From Lacipirellula limnantheis (GTDB lineage: Bacteria; Planctomycetota; Planctomycetia; Pirellulales; Lacipirellulaceae), in NCBI RefSeq assembly GCF_007746075.1, contig NZ_CP036339.1, forward strand, positions 1,116,001 to 1,180,000: a stretch of 64,000 nucleotides of DNA, written 5' to 3'. Of the stretch, positions 33,776 through 43,671 are shown one piece after another; position 1 is the stretch's first letter; every line of letters starts with the position of its first letter. Under the pieces are notes generated by a model. That model saw only the letters and a program-made list of their open reading frames with translations, did not search any database and was not told the DNA's origin. The translations under genes and the position numbers were made by a program.

Positions 33776-34154
33776 GGTGCGGGGGCGAAATCGCACTGCG
33801 TTTCGACACTGTGCTCCAAGAGTTAGCGGTCGTGAAACCTCCGCGCGCAAGCGAACAAGGCTTCAGCCGACGGTGGGGGGGACCAGCGCTGGAGCGACCA
33901 CGACTATCGCCCAAGCCAAGCTCTCCTTAGTCGTTGGACTGCGATGCAGCAAACTGGGGTTCGCATCGACCACGGTGGTCCTTGACGGTTCCTTTTCGCT
34001 GGCAAACTTCGACATGTTTGACCGCCGCGTCGCTGGCACATATCGTCGTCTACAAGGGGCGTTTGCGAAGGTGGGCAGTGATCGAGCGCCGCAGAAACGG
34101 TGCACTGTGCAGTGGCAGTGCATGGCAAGCGATCCTTAAGAAATGGAATGACCA
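33776..34154. other. Intergenic, nothing recognised
   Basis: Short overlapping frames on both strands have no domain. It contains the promoter of the PEP-CTERM gene at 34155. Confidence 0.4.
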
Positions 34155-35783
34155 ATGAAGGCAGTTCATAGGTGGGCATTGGCGGCGCTCGGATCGATGT
34201 TCTTGTGGTCGGTTGAGAGCTGCCTGGCTGGCGTGGTTGGCGGCGTACGAACCGTCGCCTTATCGGGCATGACTGCGCCAGGAACCAATGAGACGTTCGG
34301 CGACGTTGGCTATTCCGGTGTTTCACTGAATAACCTTGGCGAGACGGCGTTCATTGCTTCGCCCTCGTTCAACAATTTTGAGTTCCTCTTCGAGCCCCGG
34401 CCTACACGCGCCATCAATGACGAAAGCGTCTGGACGGAAGCTGGCGGCAGCGGCCTTCGACGAATTGCGCATGAAGGACCGGGCCTGCCTGGCGATGCGA
34501 CCTACGCGAATGTTGCCCGTCCCCTTATCAGCGACTATGGCGACACCATCTACCACGGCTCGTTCTCGGGCCAGCCGGCGGCGACTCAGCGCAGCGCGGT
34601 AAACATCTTGCGGAATCGCCTGGGGCACACCGACGTTGTCGTTGCAGCACATGGATCGATCGCACCGTCCACTAGCGTCACTTACTTCGAGATTCACCGT
34701 CCCTCGATAAACGCGAATGGCGACGTCGCGTTCTTCGGCGGCGTGAATGCGTCGGTGGATAAATACCAAGGGATTTGGGCCGAAGTGGGTGGCGGATCGC
34801 TCGATCTGGTCGGCAGGCAAGGCGATAGCGCCCCCGGGACCACAGGGACATTCAGGGACCTGTCGGAGATCCTCACTTTTGACTCAAGTCTCGCAATTGG
34901 CTCCGGCGGACACGTCGCCTTCCGAGGTACGTTTTTCAACGACCGCACGCAAGGAGCGATTTGGCTCGCTACCCCCACGGGCGCGCTTCAAGCAATCGTG
35001 CGCGAAGGCGACGTCGCGCCGGGCACCAACGCAACCTTTTCCGCTGTCGGGCCGCCGCGCGTCAATGGCCGGGGTGAACTTGCGTACTCAAATGACTCCG
35101 GCAGGGCTCTCTGGCGGTACTCGACCGAGACAGGCTCGGTTCTGGTCGCTATTCAGGGTCAACACGCGCCTGGAGTCGACGCGGTGTTTGCATCGAACCA
35201 CATTAACTTTCCAACATTTCGTGACCCCGCTCTCGGCGATGGGGGCCACGCGGCGTTCGCCGCAAGCCTGCTTAAGGGCAATGTTATGACCGAGAGCATT
35301 TGGGCTGCGGATCCCTCTGGCGAACTGAAAATGGTGGCTCGACAAGGCGACTCGGCGCCTGGGACCGATGTTGTTTTCCTTGATTTTGGAACCCCCACGG
35401 TCAACGCTCGCGGACAGCTTGCGTTTAGCGCTAGAACTGTCGACTTCAGCCCGCTGCACCACGGCATCTGGGCGCAGGACCGAAATGGCGTCCTTCGACC
35501 AATCGTTAAGGCCGGAGATTCGCTGAACGTTAATGTCAACCCCGCCACGCCGGACCTGCGGGAAGTTCAGTATCTGAGTTTCTCAGAGGGGGGCAGCTTT
35601 GGATTGGACAGGATCACTGGGTTCAATGATCTTGGCCAAGTTGCGTTTTTCGCCCGATTCACCGACGGGACCAGCGGCGTGTTTGTCTCGAATGCTGTGG
35701 CAATACCGGAGCCCTCGAGTATCGTGGCATTGGGCCCGTTAGCTTTAATGTACAGATCGAGAATGCGCTGGGCGCGCCATTAA
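34155..35783 (+). CDS. PEP-CTERM protein with DUF7453-like repeats
   Basis: 542 residues with a signal peptide (LAALGSMFLWSVESCLAG). The body has about eight repeats of the type REGDxAPGTxxxF, xxPxxNxxGxxAFxAxL, GIWA (for example VREGDVAPGTNATFSAVG and VARQGDSAPGTDVVFLDFG). These are the choice-of-anchor/DUF7453 repeats common in planctomycetes, probably a beta-propeller. The C-terminus is PEP-CTERM: VAIPEPSSIVALGPLALM then RSRMRW. Exported and sorted to the surface; ligand unknown. Confidence 0.85.
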   Translation: MKAVHRWALAALGSMFLWSVESCLAGVVGGVRTVALSGMTAPGTNETFGDVGYSGVSLNNLGETAFIASPSFNNFEFLFEPRPTRAINDESVWTEAGGSGLRRIAHEGPGLPGDATYANVARPLISDYGDTIYHGSFSGQPAATQRSAVNILRNRLGHTDVVVAAHGSIAPSTSVTYFEIHRPSINANGDVAFFGGVNASVDKYQGIWAEVGGGSLDLVGRQGDSAPGTTGTFRDLSEILTFDSSLAIGSGGHVAFRGTFFNDRTQGAIWLATPTGALQAIVREGDVAPGTNATFSAVGPPRVNGRGELAYSNDSGRALWRYSTETGSVLVAIQGQHAPGVDAVFASNHINFPTFRDPALGDGGHAAFAASLLKGNVMTESIWAADPSGELKMVARQGDSAPGTDVVFLDFGTPTVNARGQLAFSARTVDFSPLHHGIWAQDRNGVLRPIVKAGDSLNVNVNPATPDLREVQYLSFSEGGSFGLDRITGFNDLGQVAFFARFTDGTSGVFVSNAVAIPEPSSIVALGPLALMYRSRMRWARH

Positions 35784-36027
35784 GTACACACTAACTACAG
35801 TGCGTCGGTGAAATCGACGAATGGCACTTAGATCTGGTGCAACTCGTGGTCATGAACTGAGATAGGCTTAAAAGGCGTCTCTTGCTCTAGATGATGTTGT
35901 CTCACACATCGGTTTTGCTGGCGGTGGCAAGCTTATTGTCGCGAAGGACGCTACTCGGCTGTACACGATTCCTGTAGCGACGATCCAAACCGAGAAGAAC
36001 ATGCGTCCTTAGAGGGGCTCTGGGAGA

Positions 36028-37482
36028 ATGAGTGAGGAACAGCAGCGGTCGGAACTTACGCAGAACGTACAATTACCAATCGCGCGAACGTGCCGCTTGG
36101 AGCGAATCGTGTTCGGCAAAATTGTCATTGTTACGATCCTCTTTTCAAGCCTATCGCCGCCCTTGCTTCAGGCCACGGAAATTCCGCCCAACGCAACGGT
36201 GCTAGATCCCGACATTGTATGGGACGTCGCTAACCCAGACAGCTTCGCCGTCTCATCCGACGGCAAGCAAATCGCATACATCAGCAAGGGGGCGATCTGG
36301 CTCTGCGGCGTCGACGTCGGCCCTCCCACAAAACTCGTCGATCTCCCTAACACGACCACTTCAATTCTTGCAGAGCCCAAGTATCTGGAGCAGCGCGAGA
36401 AGTCAGCACGTTCGCCTCACGATCGCCGCTTTACGGCTCTAACGGGTCCGGTTCATGCAGGCAGAGACTACGTCTTTGGCCTCGGCTGGACGTCCTCGCA
36501 AGATGGGCTGTTCTACACCGTGCGAAAGCGCGTGGGCAACAACACGCCAGTCACGGCTTACCATGTCATGCACGTATCGCTAGCTGGCGAAGTCGATGAA
36601 ATCACAGTCATCGAAGGCCAGTTCGGCATTCCATATGAAGAAGATTCCTCATTCCACGTCACTACTAACCGCAAGCACGTCGTCGTCTCGTACTACTCCA
36701 CGCTCATTTGGGATGTCGACCGGGCCCGGCCGCAGGCCACGCCCTACGACCGCCTGGTCCCGTCATCGGCGAGCGGCCGGTTCCTCGGGATCGAGATCGA
36801 CACCCGCCAACTCGTGCTGGTCGACGAGCAATTCGCCATCGCCAAGCGATTCGACGTCACGTTCCCCGTCGAACGAATGGTCGATCTGACTTGGTCAGAC
36901 GACGAGCATTTCGCCATTTGCCGGACGCACAACGAATATGGCTCGCAGGGAGCTACCGCCCTCCGAATCAATCTCGAAACGGGACATCAGACGCCAAGCG
37001 TCAAGTGCAACGTGAGCGATCGCTTCCTGTTCATTGGGGCAGAAGGAAAGTTCCTTCAACTTCGCGTTGCCAACCAAGGCATCTGGGGCTACATGAATGG
37101 AGAGGCGGGCACGCGCGCCATCGTGGTGGAACCAGACGGCGAGTCCCGACACCTCTTCACCACCAAAGGCTTTCGCAAACCAGAAAAGGGGCAATGGGGT
37201 TCGATCTTTCCTCCTATGATCGCGGCCGCCGACGGCAGCCGCATCGCGTTCGCACTCCCGCGGCCCGAAGATCAGGCGCCCGGCGCCCAGTATCATCTGA
37301 TCGATCTTCAAGGCTGCACGACCCCCTTGGAGCCAGTGAGCGACGCCAGTTACATCACGCCCTACTTTCCGATCACATTCGCTGACGAGAGCCGTCGACT
37401 GATCGCCCGATCGGGATCGACGTTATTCTCCGTGCCCGTGCCCGCAGTCGATCCAACCGAGGAGGCTCGTGATGACCAATAG
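36028..37482 (+). CDS. Secreted TolB/WD40-like beta-propeller protein (first of pair)
   Basis: 484 residues; a signal-type helix (IVIVTILFSSLSPPLLQA) begins about residue 33, so a later start such as GTG 36109 is possible. The body has propeller blades (SDGKQIAYISKGAIWL, LTWSDDEHFAICRTHNEYG, AADGSRIAFALPRPED). No enzymatic motif. The gene overlaps its downstream neighbour by 14 bp. The two proteins align along their length (VLDPDIVWD vs VLDDKLIMD, SGRFLGIEIDTRQLVLVDE vs SGRWLCVEKDTRQLVVVDE), a tandem duplication with marked divergence. Confidence 0.75.
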   Translation: MSEEQQRSELTQNVQLPIARTCRLERIVFGKIVIVTILFSSLSPPLLQATEIPPNATVLDPDIVWDVANPDSFAVSSDGKQIAYISKGAIWLCGVDVGPPTKLVDLPNTTTSILAEPKYLEQREKSARSPHDRRFTALTGPVHAGRDYVFGLGWTSSQDGLFYTVRKRVGNNTPVTAYHVMHVSLAGEVDEITVIEGQFGIPYEEDSSFHVTTNRKHVVVSYYSTLIWDVDRARPQATPYDRLVPSSASGRFLGIEIDTRQLVLVDEQFAIAKRFDVTFPVERMVDLTWSDDEHFAICRTHNEYGSQGATALRINLETGHQTPSVKCNVSDRFLFIGAEGKFLQLRVANQGIWGYMNGEAGTRAIVVEPDGESRHLFTTKGFRKPEKGQWGSIFPPMIAAADGSRIAFALPRPEDQAPGAQYHLIDLQGCTTPLEPVSDASYITPYFPITFADESRRLIARSGSTLFSVPVPAVDPTEEARDDQ

Positions 37483-38857
37483 CATGGGCCGACGGGTGGT
37501 AACATTCCTATTGCTTCTCGCCTCATTGCGAGCCATCGCATGCGCGAGGCCGGCAGAGCTTCCTGCAGAGTCGCAGGTTCTCGACGATAAACTCATCATG
37601 GACGCGAGGCCAGAGCCGCTCGTTTCCCCAGACGGTCGGCAGGTCGCCTACTTTAGCCGCGGGTATGCCTGCGTCGCCGACATTGCAGCTGGCAAGTCGC
37701 GACAACTCATCGAGGTTCCCGGCACTTGGTCGCACGTTTACGCCAAGTCCGTCGACCCTGGCGACCTAGACTCACTCGATCATCCCGTTACCGCCAAAAA
37801 GTACAAAGACTTGTATCGCGACGTTTCGCAACGTATCGCGGACTTCCAGTGGACCGCCGATTCTGCGGCCATCGTCTACAGCTTGTCACACGAAATCCCT
37901 CGAAAAGAACTCGATAGCCACGTCACTCAGGTGCATGTGTGGCGTATGCCGCTCACTGGCGAGCCCAAAGAAATTGCCAGCGGCGACTTGTCATACAGTG
38001 GTCGCCGAGGCCCGGGCGGCGTGATCACCCGCGACGGTCGTTTCCTTGTCAACAATTCCGGTCGCGATCGCGCGCTGATCTGGGATCTGGCGACGAACAA
38101 GCCTCGCGCCACTCCATTTCTCAATCTAACTCCCTCGCCGACCAGTGGACGCTGGCTCTGCGTCGAGAAAGATACTCGGCAGCTAGTGGTCGTGGACGAA
38201 GGATTCCAGGTGATCGCCCGCCACGACGAAATCGTGCCCAAGAGTGACTATGGCTTCAATATGATCTGGTCACCCGATGAGCGGTTTGTCTTCTGGCGCC
38301 AACAGATCGGCGTCGACTATTACAGCAACTGGGATGGCTGCCGGTACGACTTGGTCACTCGGGATCGCCAGATCTTTACTGGCAGCTACATGAACGAAGC
38401 GATCATCTTCACCGGGCATCGAGGCGAATTCCTACGCGTCGGCGCCAGCGGAATTCAAGGTCCCGGCCAAGGTCTGACGGTGAGGGAACAGTACGTTGGC
38501 CTCGTTCCCGATGGTCGCGTGCACATGCAGCGATTTTGGCATCACACCCATCCAACGGGCCAGGACAGCATGGTTTCGAGGCCGGGTGGCGGCTCGCAGG
38601 TTCTCTGGTCGCCCGATCTGCAGCTGTTCACTATCGGGCTCGCTCGTCCACAAGGTCCTCACGGGGCAGTCATGCATCTCGCAGATCGCCATCGCCATCT
38701 CTGGCGACTTCCAGGAGAAGAGACAGAAGACTATGTCTCGCCTTATCAAGTCGCCGGCTTCGCGCTAGACGGCGAGTCAATCATCTCCTACGACAAATCA
38801 CGCCTATTTTCTCTCCCAGTTTCCGCAATCAAGGCCGCCGAGAACAAACTTCGTTAG
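37469..38857 (+). CDS. Secreted TolB/WD40-like beta-propeller protein (second of pair)
   Basis: 462 residues with a clear signal peptide (VVTFLLLLASLRAIACA). Blades include SPDGRQVAYFSRGYACVAD, DFQWTADSAAIVYSLSHE and MIWSPDERFVFWRQQ. It is a paralogue of the preceding gene and translationally coupled to it by a 14-bp overlap, so the two products probably act together outside the cytoplasm. GAGG upstream of ATG 37472 suggests that ATG as start. Function unknown. Confidence 0.8.
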   Translation: MMTNSMGRRVVTFLLLLASLRAIACARPAELPAESQVLDDKLIMDARPEPLVSPDGRQVAYFSRGYACVADIAAGKSRQLIEVPGTWSHVYAKSVDPGDLDSLDHPVTAKKYKDLYRDVSQRIADFQWTADSAAIVYSLSHEIPRKELDSHVTQVHVWRMPLTGEPKEIASGDLSYSGRRGPGGVITRDGRFLVNNSGRDRALIWDLATNKPRATPFLNLTPSPTSGRWLCVEKDTRQLVVVDEGFQVIARHDEIVPKSDYGFNMIWSPDERFVFWRQQIGVDYYSNWDGCRYDLVTRDRQIFTGSYMNEAIIFTGHRGEFLRVGASGIQGPGQGLTVREQYVGLVPDGRVHMQRFWHHTHPTGQDSMVSRPGGGSQVLWSPDLQLFTIGLARPQGPHGAVMHLADRHRHLWRLPGEETEDYVSPYQVAGFALDGESIISYDKSRLFSLPVSAIKAAENKLR

Positions 38858-39060
38858 AGCTGCAATGGACCGAGGCATGGTAACGACCGTGACGCGCCTT
38901 ACTGCCCCAAGTGTTCGACTTCGCTCTATCCATCTGTAGAGTGCTTAGGCATTCACCCAATTACTCGTGCGATTAGGCTTCTTACAGAATCACTGCCATC
39001 CCAGCGGCCCAGCTACGACGGTCATGTGCGGGTTGTTGGGAATGGCGGTGGCGCTGTGAA

Positions 39061-39741
39061 CTAGAGCCGCCTGAGTACGCAGCATTCATAACTCGGCCGA
39101 CGCAGAAATCCTGCGAATCTGAGACGAGTCGCCGCGACCAGGCCGCAAATCCCCGCAACGAACACGCTAGACGGTTCGGGGACGAGTGTGACTTGAAGCC
39201 CGTCCACGCTAGCCCAGAAGCCCGTAAACGAAACGGCGTGGATCGGTACAGTGCTTTGCCAGGCGAACCACTCTGACTCGCCACGCAGGTTTGCGAAGTC
39301 ATAGTGAAAAGCAATCTCGTCGATGGGACTGTTGGCGACGTCGAAAAAGCTGAGGCTTATCGGTCCGGCCTGTGATGTGGTGACGGCATCGAGCCAGTAA
39401 CCGCCGAACTTCGGTGCCGGTTCATCGAAGTCGATTCGGCCGATGGGGGAGTTGCAGGTGATTACGTCTGAACCGGCGAAAATCGGTTGCAAGCAAACGC
39501 CCTTCGCTCCATCGAATGGAATGGCGGTCAATTCACTGGACCCGTCAATGCTATGAAAGCCTGGACCGTCCCAAATAAACAGAGGCGGCGTCGGTGGCTG
39601 CGGTTCACTCGTCGAGCACTCACCTGTAAGCGTTCCCAGTCCCTCCAGAATATCTACAGGACCTGAGTCGCGCGGTGTCGATCCAGTAATCCATCCACTG
39701 CGCGGTGCATCCACAGTTCCACCAGCCAAGAGGGGGAGCAC
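39061..39741 (-). CDS. PEP-CTERM protein, N-terminally truncated
   Basis: 226 codons from a GTG at 39741. The C-terminal sorting signal is complete (LVPEPSSVFVAGICGLVAA then RLRFAGFLRR). The body is beta-rich (PIHAVSFTGFWASVDGLQV), typical of secreted lectin-like anchor domains. No signal peptide can be found upstream in frame, and the IS21 left end lies only 125 bp away. The gene is therefore probably a 5'-truncated remnant that can no longer be exported. Confidence 0.55.
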   Translation of the reverse strand: MLPLLAGGTVDAPRSGWITGSTPRDSGPVDILEGLGTLTGECSTSEPQPPTPPLFIWDGPGFHSIDGSSELTAIPFDGAKGVCLQPIFAGSDVITCNSPIGRIDFDEPAPKFGGYWLDAVTTSQAGPISLSFFDVANSPIDEIAFHYDFANLRGESEWFAWQSTVPIHAVSFTGFWASVDGLQVTLVPEPSSVFVAGICGLVAATRLRFAGFLRRPSYECCVLRRL

Positions 39742-39775
39742 CGGCTTAGTTCTGTTAAGATCACGTAGTTGGACA

Positions 39776-39871
39776 ATGCCGATCGAGTGCGAAGTAGCGG
39801 TAGAGCAGCCGCTTAAGTACGTCGAAATCGCCCCCGAAGTGAAACGGCTTTACGACGAGGGGGCTATGTGA
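39776..39871 (+). pseudogene. Gene start cut by IS21 insertion
   Basis: A 31-codon frame starting MPIECEVAVEQPLKYVEIAP and continuing EVKRLYDEGAM looks like a real protein start, with an HTH-type lead-in, but its stop codon lies inside the IS21 terminal repeat. The continuation is not seen to the right of the element. Confidence 0.4.
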
Positions 39872-40051
39872 CCGCCATTCCAAAAACGTAGCGCGCGGCT
39901 GGAGGTCTGGCGCCCGAATTCTGTAGCGCACAACCGTGCATTGTTTCGAGTTTGCGACACTGGGATCATCGTGGCAGCCGGCCGCAGGCCGGTTGCCGTC
40001 ACTGATTACTGAGTGCTCGTGAAGCGAGGCGTGCCAGGAGTGCTACGTAAT

Positions 40052-41542
40052 ATGGAGAAGTGGGCTGAGATCCGTCGCCGCGTATTAACTGGCGAGCTTA
40101 GTCGGCGGCAAGCGTGTCGCGAATACAAGTTGCACTGGGAGACAATTCAGAAGGTCCTGGCGTACGTCGAGCCGCCCGGCTACCGGCACGCCACGTCCCG
40201 GCCGCGGCCGAAGATGGAGCGCTTCCTGCCGCTGATCGCCGAGATTCTCGTGAGCGACGCGAAGGCGCCGAAGAAGCAGCGCCACACGGCGCAGCGGATC
40301 TTCGACCGGCTGGTTGCGGAGCACGCCTTCGACGGCTGTTACTCCAGCGTCAAGGAAGCTGTCCGCCAGTGGCGGCAAGGGAGCCAAGAAGTCTTCCTGC
40401 CGCTCTCCCATCCTCCCGGCGAAGCGCAAGTCGACTTCGGCTTCGCCGAGGTCGACGTCGCTGGCGAGCGGATCAAGGCGGCGTTGTTCGTGATGACGCT
40501 CCCCTACTCGGACGCCGTCTTCATTCAGGCGTTCCCCCGAGAGTGCACCGAGGCCTTTCAAGAAGGTCATCGACGGGCGTTTGAGTTCTTTGGCGCCGTC
40601 CCGACGCGGATCAGCTACGACAACAGCCGCGTGGCGATCGCCAAGATCACCGGCAGCCGCAGCCGGCAGCTAACCAGCGAGTTCCTCCGGCTGCAGAGCC
40701 ATTACCTGTTCCAAGCGCACTTCTGCCTGGTGCGCCGAGCCAATGAGAAGGGGAAGGTCGAAGGGCTCGTCGGGTTTACCCGCCGCAACTTCCTCGTCCC
40801 CGTGGCGCGCGTCGAGTCGCTGGAGACGCTCAACGCCGAACTCTTCCAACGTTGCGATCGAGACCTCGACCGGACGCTCCGCGGCAAGGAGGGTTCGAAG
40901 CGCGAACTGCTCGCCGCAGATCGACAAGCGATGCTTGACCTGCCGCGGCAGTCGTTCGACGCCCGCCGCGTGACTCAAGCGTCGGCCAATTCGCTGTCGC
41001 TGGTAAAGTTCGATACGAACCGCTACAGCGTCCCCGTGAAGCATGCTCACCGGCCGATCACGATCGTGGCGACGGTCGACGAGGTTCGGCTGATTGACGG
41101 CGACCGATTGGTCGCTCGCCACGGCCGCTCTTGGAAGCGGGAGCAGGACCTGTTCGATCCGGTCCACTACCTGGCGCTACTTGAGAAGAAGCCGGGAGGC
41201 TTCGATCATGCCAAGCCGCTCCAGGAGTGGGACTTGCCAGAGTGTTTCGCCGCGCTCCGCCGGCTGTTGGAGACGGAGCCGGGCGGCTTGGGAACGCGCG
41301 AGTTCATCCGCGTCTTGCGACTCTTGGAAGGGTGCTCTCTGGAGCAACTCCAGGATGCCGTCGAGTACGCTCTCGACATCGGCGTCCATGACGCCGATGC
41401 GATTCGCGTGATCGTCGAGCACCGTCGCGAAGCGCCGGTGGCGCTCTTCTCGCTTGACGGTCGGCCCCATCTGCGGCTGGTCGACGTTGGCCAGACTGAC
41501 GTTTCGGCCTACCAGGCCCTGCTGACGGAGGGCGCCTCATGA
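40052..41542 (+). CDS. istA: IS21 transposase IstA
   Basis: About 496 residues from ATG 40052; in-frame alternatives at 40013 and 40040 exist. The N-terminal HTH (VLTGELSRRQACREYKLHW) is followed by the DDE integrase core: HPPGEAQVDFGFAEVDV (first Asp), ISYDNSRVAIA (second Asp region) and ANEKGKVEGLVGFTRRNFLV (Glu). The C-terminal part has SLVKFDTNRYSVPVKH, the IstA beta-barrel. It cuts and joins the element ends with IstB. The ATGA overlap with istB indicates coupled translation. Confidence 0.95.
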   Translation: MEKWAEIRRRVLTGELSRRQACREYKLHWETIQKVLAYVEPPGYRHATSRPRPKMERFLPLIAEILVSDAKAPKKQRHTAQRIFDRLVAEHAFDGCYSSVKEAVRQWRQGSQEVFLPLSHPPGEAQVDFGFAEVDVAGERIKAALFVMTLPYSDAVFIQAFPRECTEAFQEGHRRAFEFFGAVPTRISYDNSRVAIAKITGSRSRQLTSEFLRLQSHYLFQAHFCLVRRANEKGKVEGLVGFTRRNFLVPVARVESLETLNAELFQRCDRDLDRTLRGKEGSKRELLAADRQAMLDLPRQSFDARRVTQASANSLSLVKFDTNRYSVPVKHAHRPITIVATVDEVRLIDGDRLVARHGRSWKREQDLFDPVHYLALLEKKPGGFDHAKPLQEWDLPECFAALRRLLETEPGGLGTREFIRVLRLLEGCSLEQLQDAVEYALDIGVHDADAIRVIVEHRREAPVALFSLDGRPHLRLVDVGQTDVSAYQALLTEGAS

Positions 41543-42330
41543 GCAAGACCGAAACGAAGAGTACGGTGCTGGTGAAGCATCATCTCAAGCAGCTCAAACT
41601 GCCGACGATGCAGAGCGAGTGCGAGAAGACGGCCGCTCGCGCGGCGAAAGAGAATCTTGATCACTTGGCCTATCTCCTCGCCCTCTGCGAGGCGGAACTC
41701 GTTGATCGGGAACGACGCGCCGCCGAGCGGCGCCTCAAGGCCGCCCGCTTCCCGGCGACCAAGACGCTCCAGGAGTTCGACTTCGACCTCCAGCCGTCGG
41801 TCAACAAGCCGTTAGTCTTGGAGTTGGCCAAGGGAGATTGGATCGACCAGCGCGAGAATCTGCTGCTGGTCGGCGCCAGCGGCACGGGGAAGACCCATCT
41901 CGCCACGGCGCTCGCGCTGTCCGCCTGTCTGCAAGGCCGCAAGGTACGGTTCTTTCGGGTCACCGAGCTGATCGCCATGCTGTTCGAAGCCAGGGATGAC
42001 AAGCAGCTGCTCAAGTTCCGCTCGCAGTTGGCCAAGCTCGATCTGGTCGTCCTCGACGAACTGGGCTACGTTCCCGCCAGTAAGGCGGGCGCCGAGCTGT
42101 TGTTCGACGTCATCGGCGCGGCCTACGAGCGCCATAGTCTCGTGGTCACCACCAATCTGTCGTTCGAGCACTGGACCGAGGTCTTGGGAAGCGAGCGGCT
42201 CACCGGCGCGGCGCTCGACCGCCTCACCCATCGTTGCCATATCCTCGAAACCAAAGGCGAGAGCTATCGGCTCAAGGACGCACGCCGGCGTCGTCGATCT
42301 AACGACAAGGAGTCTACGGCAACGGCCTGA
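41539..42330 (+). CDS. istB: IS21 helper ATPase IstB
   Basis: 263 residues. AAA+ ATPase with Walker A LVGASGTGKTHLATAL, Walker B LDLVVLDELGYVP and sensor residues in VVTTNLSFEHW. The N-terminus (LKQLKLPTMQSECEKTAARA) is the family's helical extension. IstB selects target DNA and stimulates IstA. It appears intact. Confidence 0.95.
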   Translation: MSKTETKSTVLVKHHLKQLKLPTMQSECEKTAARAAKENLDHLAYLLALCEAELVDRERRAAERRLKAARFPATKTLQEFDFDLQPSVNKPLVLELAKGDWIDQRENLLLVGASGTGKTHLATALALSACLQGRKVRFFRVTELIAMLFEARDDKQLLKFRSQLAKLDLVVLDELGYVPASKAGAELLFDVIGAAYERHSLVVTTNLSFEHWTEVLGSERLTGAALDRLTHRCHILETKGESYRLKDARRRRRSNDKESTATA

Positions 42331-42417
42331 CGCGGGAGGGCCTGTATCATTCCCGCACCTCAACTAGCGCTACAGTTTCGGGGCGCCGCGCGCTACGTTT
42401 TTAGAATGGCGGTCACA

Positions 42418-42775
42418 CAGTTGGTCTCCGGTAGTCGCCAACGGGTGTGTCGCGAATTGCGGGCGTAGCTTGGTGCAGGTGTTCCGAGTCGAGATGAACT
42501 CGTTGGCGTGCGTTAGGACGCAAATGAGAAGGCCAGTTTTCGAGCGAGGTCGCTGGAAGGGGGATTTTCCGCGTAGTCACGCCTGAAGGTGAACTGCAGG
42601 GGGGCCGGAATCAGTGAGCCCTACTACTTGGAAAAACGCTGTCCCGCTTCGTTGAAGCAAAAGCGAGGAGGCGTCCATCGTTGAAGTTTCAAAAACGGTG
42701 ATATTTTGGGAGTGCCGCAAGTGGGATGACTTCTTGAGAGTGGGGCGGGGGGCGATCGAAGAGCGTTCAAACTAA
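42418..42775. other. Spacer between IS21 and IS5, nothing recognised
   Basis: 358 bp with no supportable gene or repeat. Confidence 0.4.
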
Positions 42776-43659
42776 GGAACTCTAACAAAACCTATTTGAG
42801 TAGTTGAGCGGCTGGTTTATTCTTTCGGCGTTCATGGAGGAACGCGAGATGGCCAAGCCGCTGCTTACGGATGAATTGTGGCTGCATATCGAACCTTTGT
42901 TGCCTGCGCCGAAGCCGCGTCCCCAGGGGGGCCGTCCGCCGGTTCCGGATCGCGCCGCGTTGACGGGCATCCTATTCGTGTTGCGAACAGGGTGTCCGTG
43001 GGAATACCTCCCGCAGGAGATGGGCTGCGGTTCAGGGATGACCTGTTGGCGTCGGCTGCGCGATTGGCATGCGGCTGGAATCTGGCGACAGGTGTGGCTT
43101 GTCCTGCTCGACGAACTGGGCTTGGCCGACGAGATCGATTGGGACAAAGCGGTGCTCGACAGTTGCTCGGTGCGGGCGCTTTTTGGGGGGCGCTCACGGG
43201 ACCCAATCCCACGGATCGCGGCAAAAATGGCTCGAAGCGGCATGTTGCCTGCGATGGCCAAGGGACGCCGCTTGCGATCATCCAAACGGGGGCCCACGTC
43301 CATGACAGCCAACAAGCGATTCCGTTGATTGACGCGATTCCCGCGATCAAGCGTCCTGGCGGCGGACGACGCAAGCGGCCGAAACAAGCGTACGCCGATC
43401 GTGCCTACGACGCCGAGGGGAAAATCCGCCGGCCGCTGCGCAAGCGCGGGATTCAACCGTTCATCGCCAAGCGAAATACGGAACATGGCAGCGGCTTGGA
43501 AAGCATCGGTGCGTGGTGGAAGGACTGTTTGCCTGGCTGTTCAAGTTTCGCCGACTGCGCGTCCGGTACGAAAAACGCGACGACATTCACGACGCGTTCC
43601 TCGCGATTGGATGCATGCTTATCTGCTGGAACCGAGTTGAGAGGTTTTGTTAGAGTTCC
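42776..43659 (+). mobile_element. IS5-family element, inactive
   Basis: Ends carry perfect 18-bp inverted repeats beginning GGAACTCTAACAAAACCT (left 42776; right end 43659). TAA flanks both sides (42773-42775 and 43660-43662), matching the YTAR/TA target preference of this family. The transposase is encoded in two frames joined by a TTTTTGGGGGG slippery run plus a third, broken frame, so the copy is dead. Confidence 0.85.
42849..43653 (+). pseudogene. IS5-family transposase (frameshift-dependent, then broken)
   Basis: The first frame, from ATG 42849, has LTDELWLHIEPLLPAPKPRP, WRRLRDWHAAGIW and LDSCSVRALFGG. At TTTTTGGGGGG near 43182 a -1 shift continues to TGPNPTDRGKNGSKRHV and LAIIQTGAHVHDSQQAI, the DDE core. 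Such run-dependent shifts are normal for this group. Near 43495 a single base is missing: GHRWVVE-type sequence is only recovered by moving to a third frame (VVEGLFAWLFKFRRLRVRY, ending WNRVERFC). That deletion lies before the conserved C-terminal signature, so no full transposase is made. Confidence 0.85.
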
Positions 43660-43671
43660 TAAATGCGCCCT

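Larger units (their letters stand above)
39867..42417 (+). mobile_element. IS21-family insertion sequence (intact)
   Basis: Terminal repeats begin TGTGACCGCCATTC at the left (39867) and the same, inverted, at the right (to 42417). They match over about 33 bp with one mismatch and continue through AAAAACGTAGCGCGCGGC. Inner copies (CCCGAATTCTGTAGCGC left; CCCGAAACTGTAGCGC right, inverted) give the multiple-repeat ends typical of IS21. The element carries istA and istB with a 4-bp overlap, and both frames are open. No clear target duplication is seen. It interrupts a small gene at 39776. A deleted relic of a related element lies at 62.27-62.54 kb. Confidence 0.9.

Noticed and set aside
33774..34139. 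121-codon plus-strand frame
   Set aside because: Begins inside the terminator T-run, no ribosome site, composition not protein-like.
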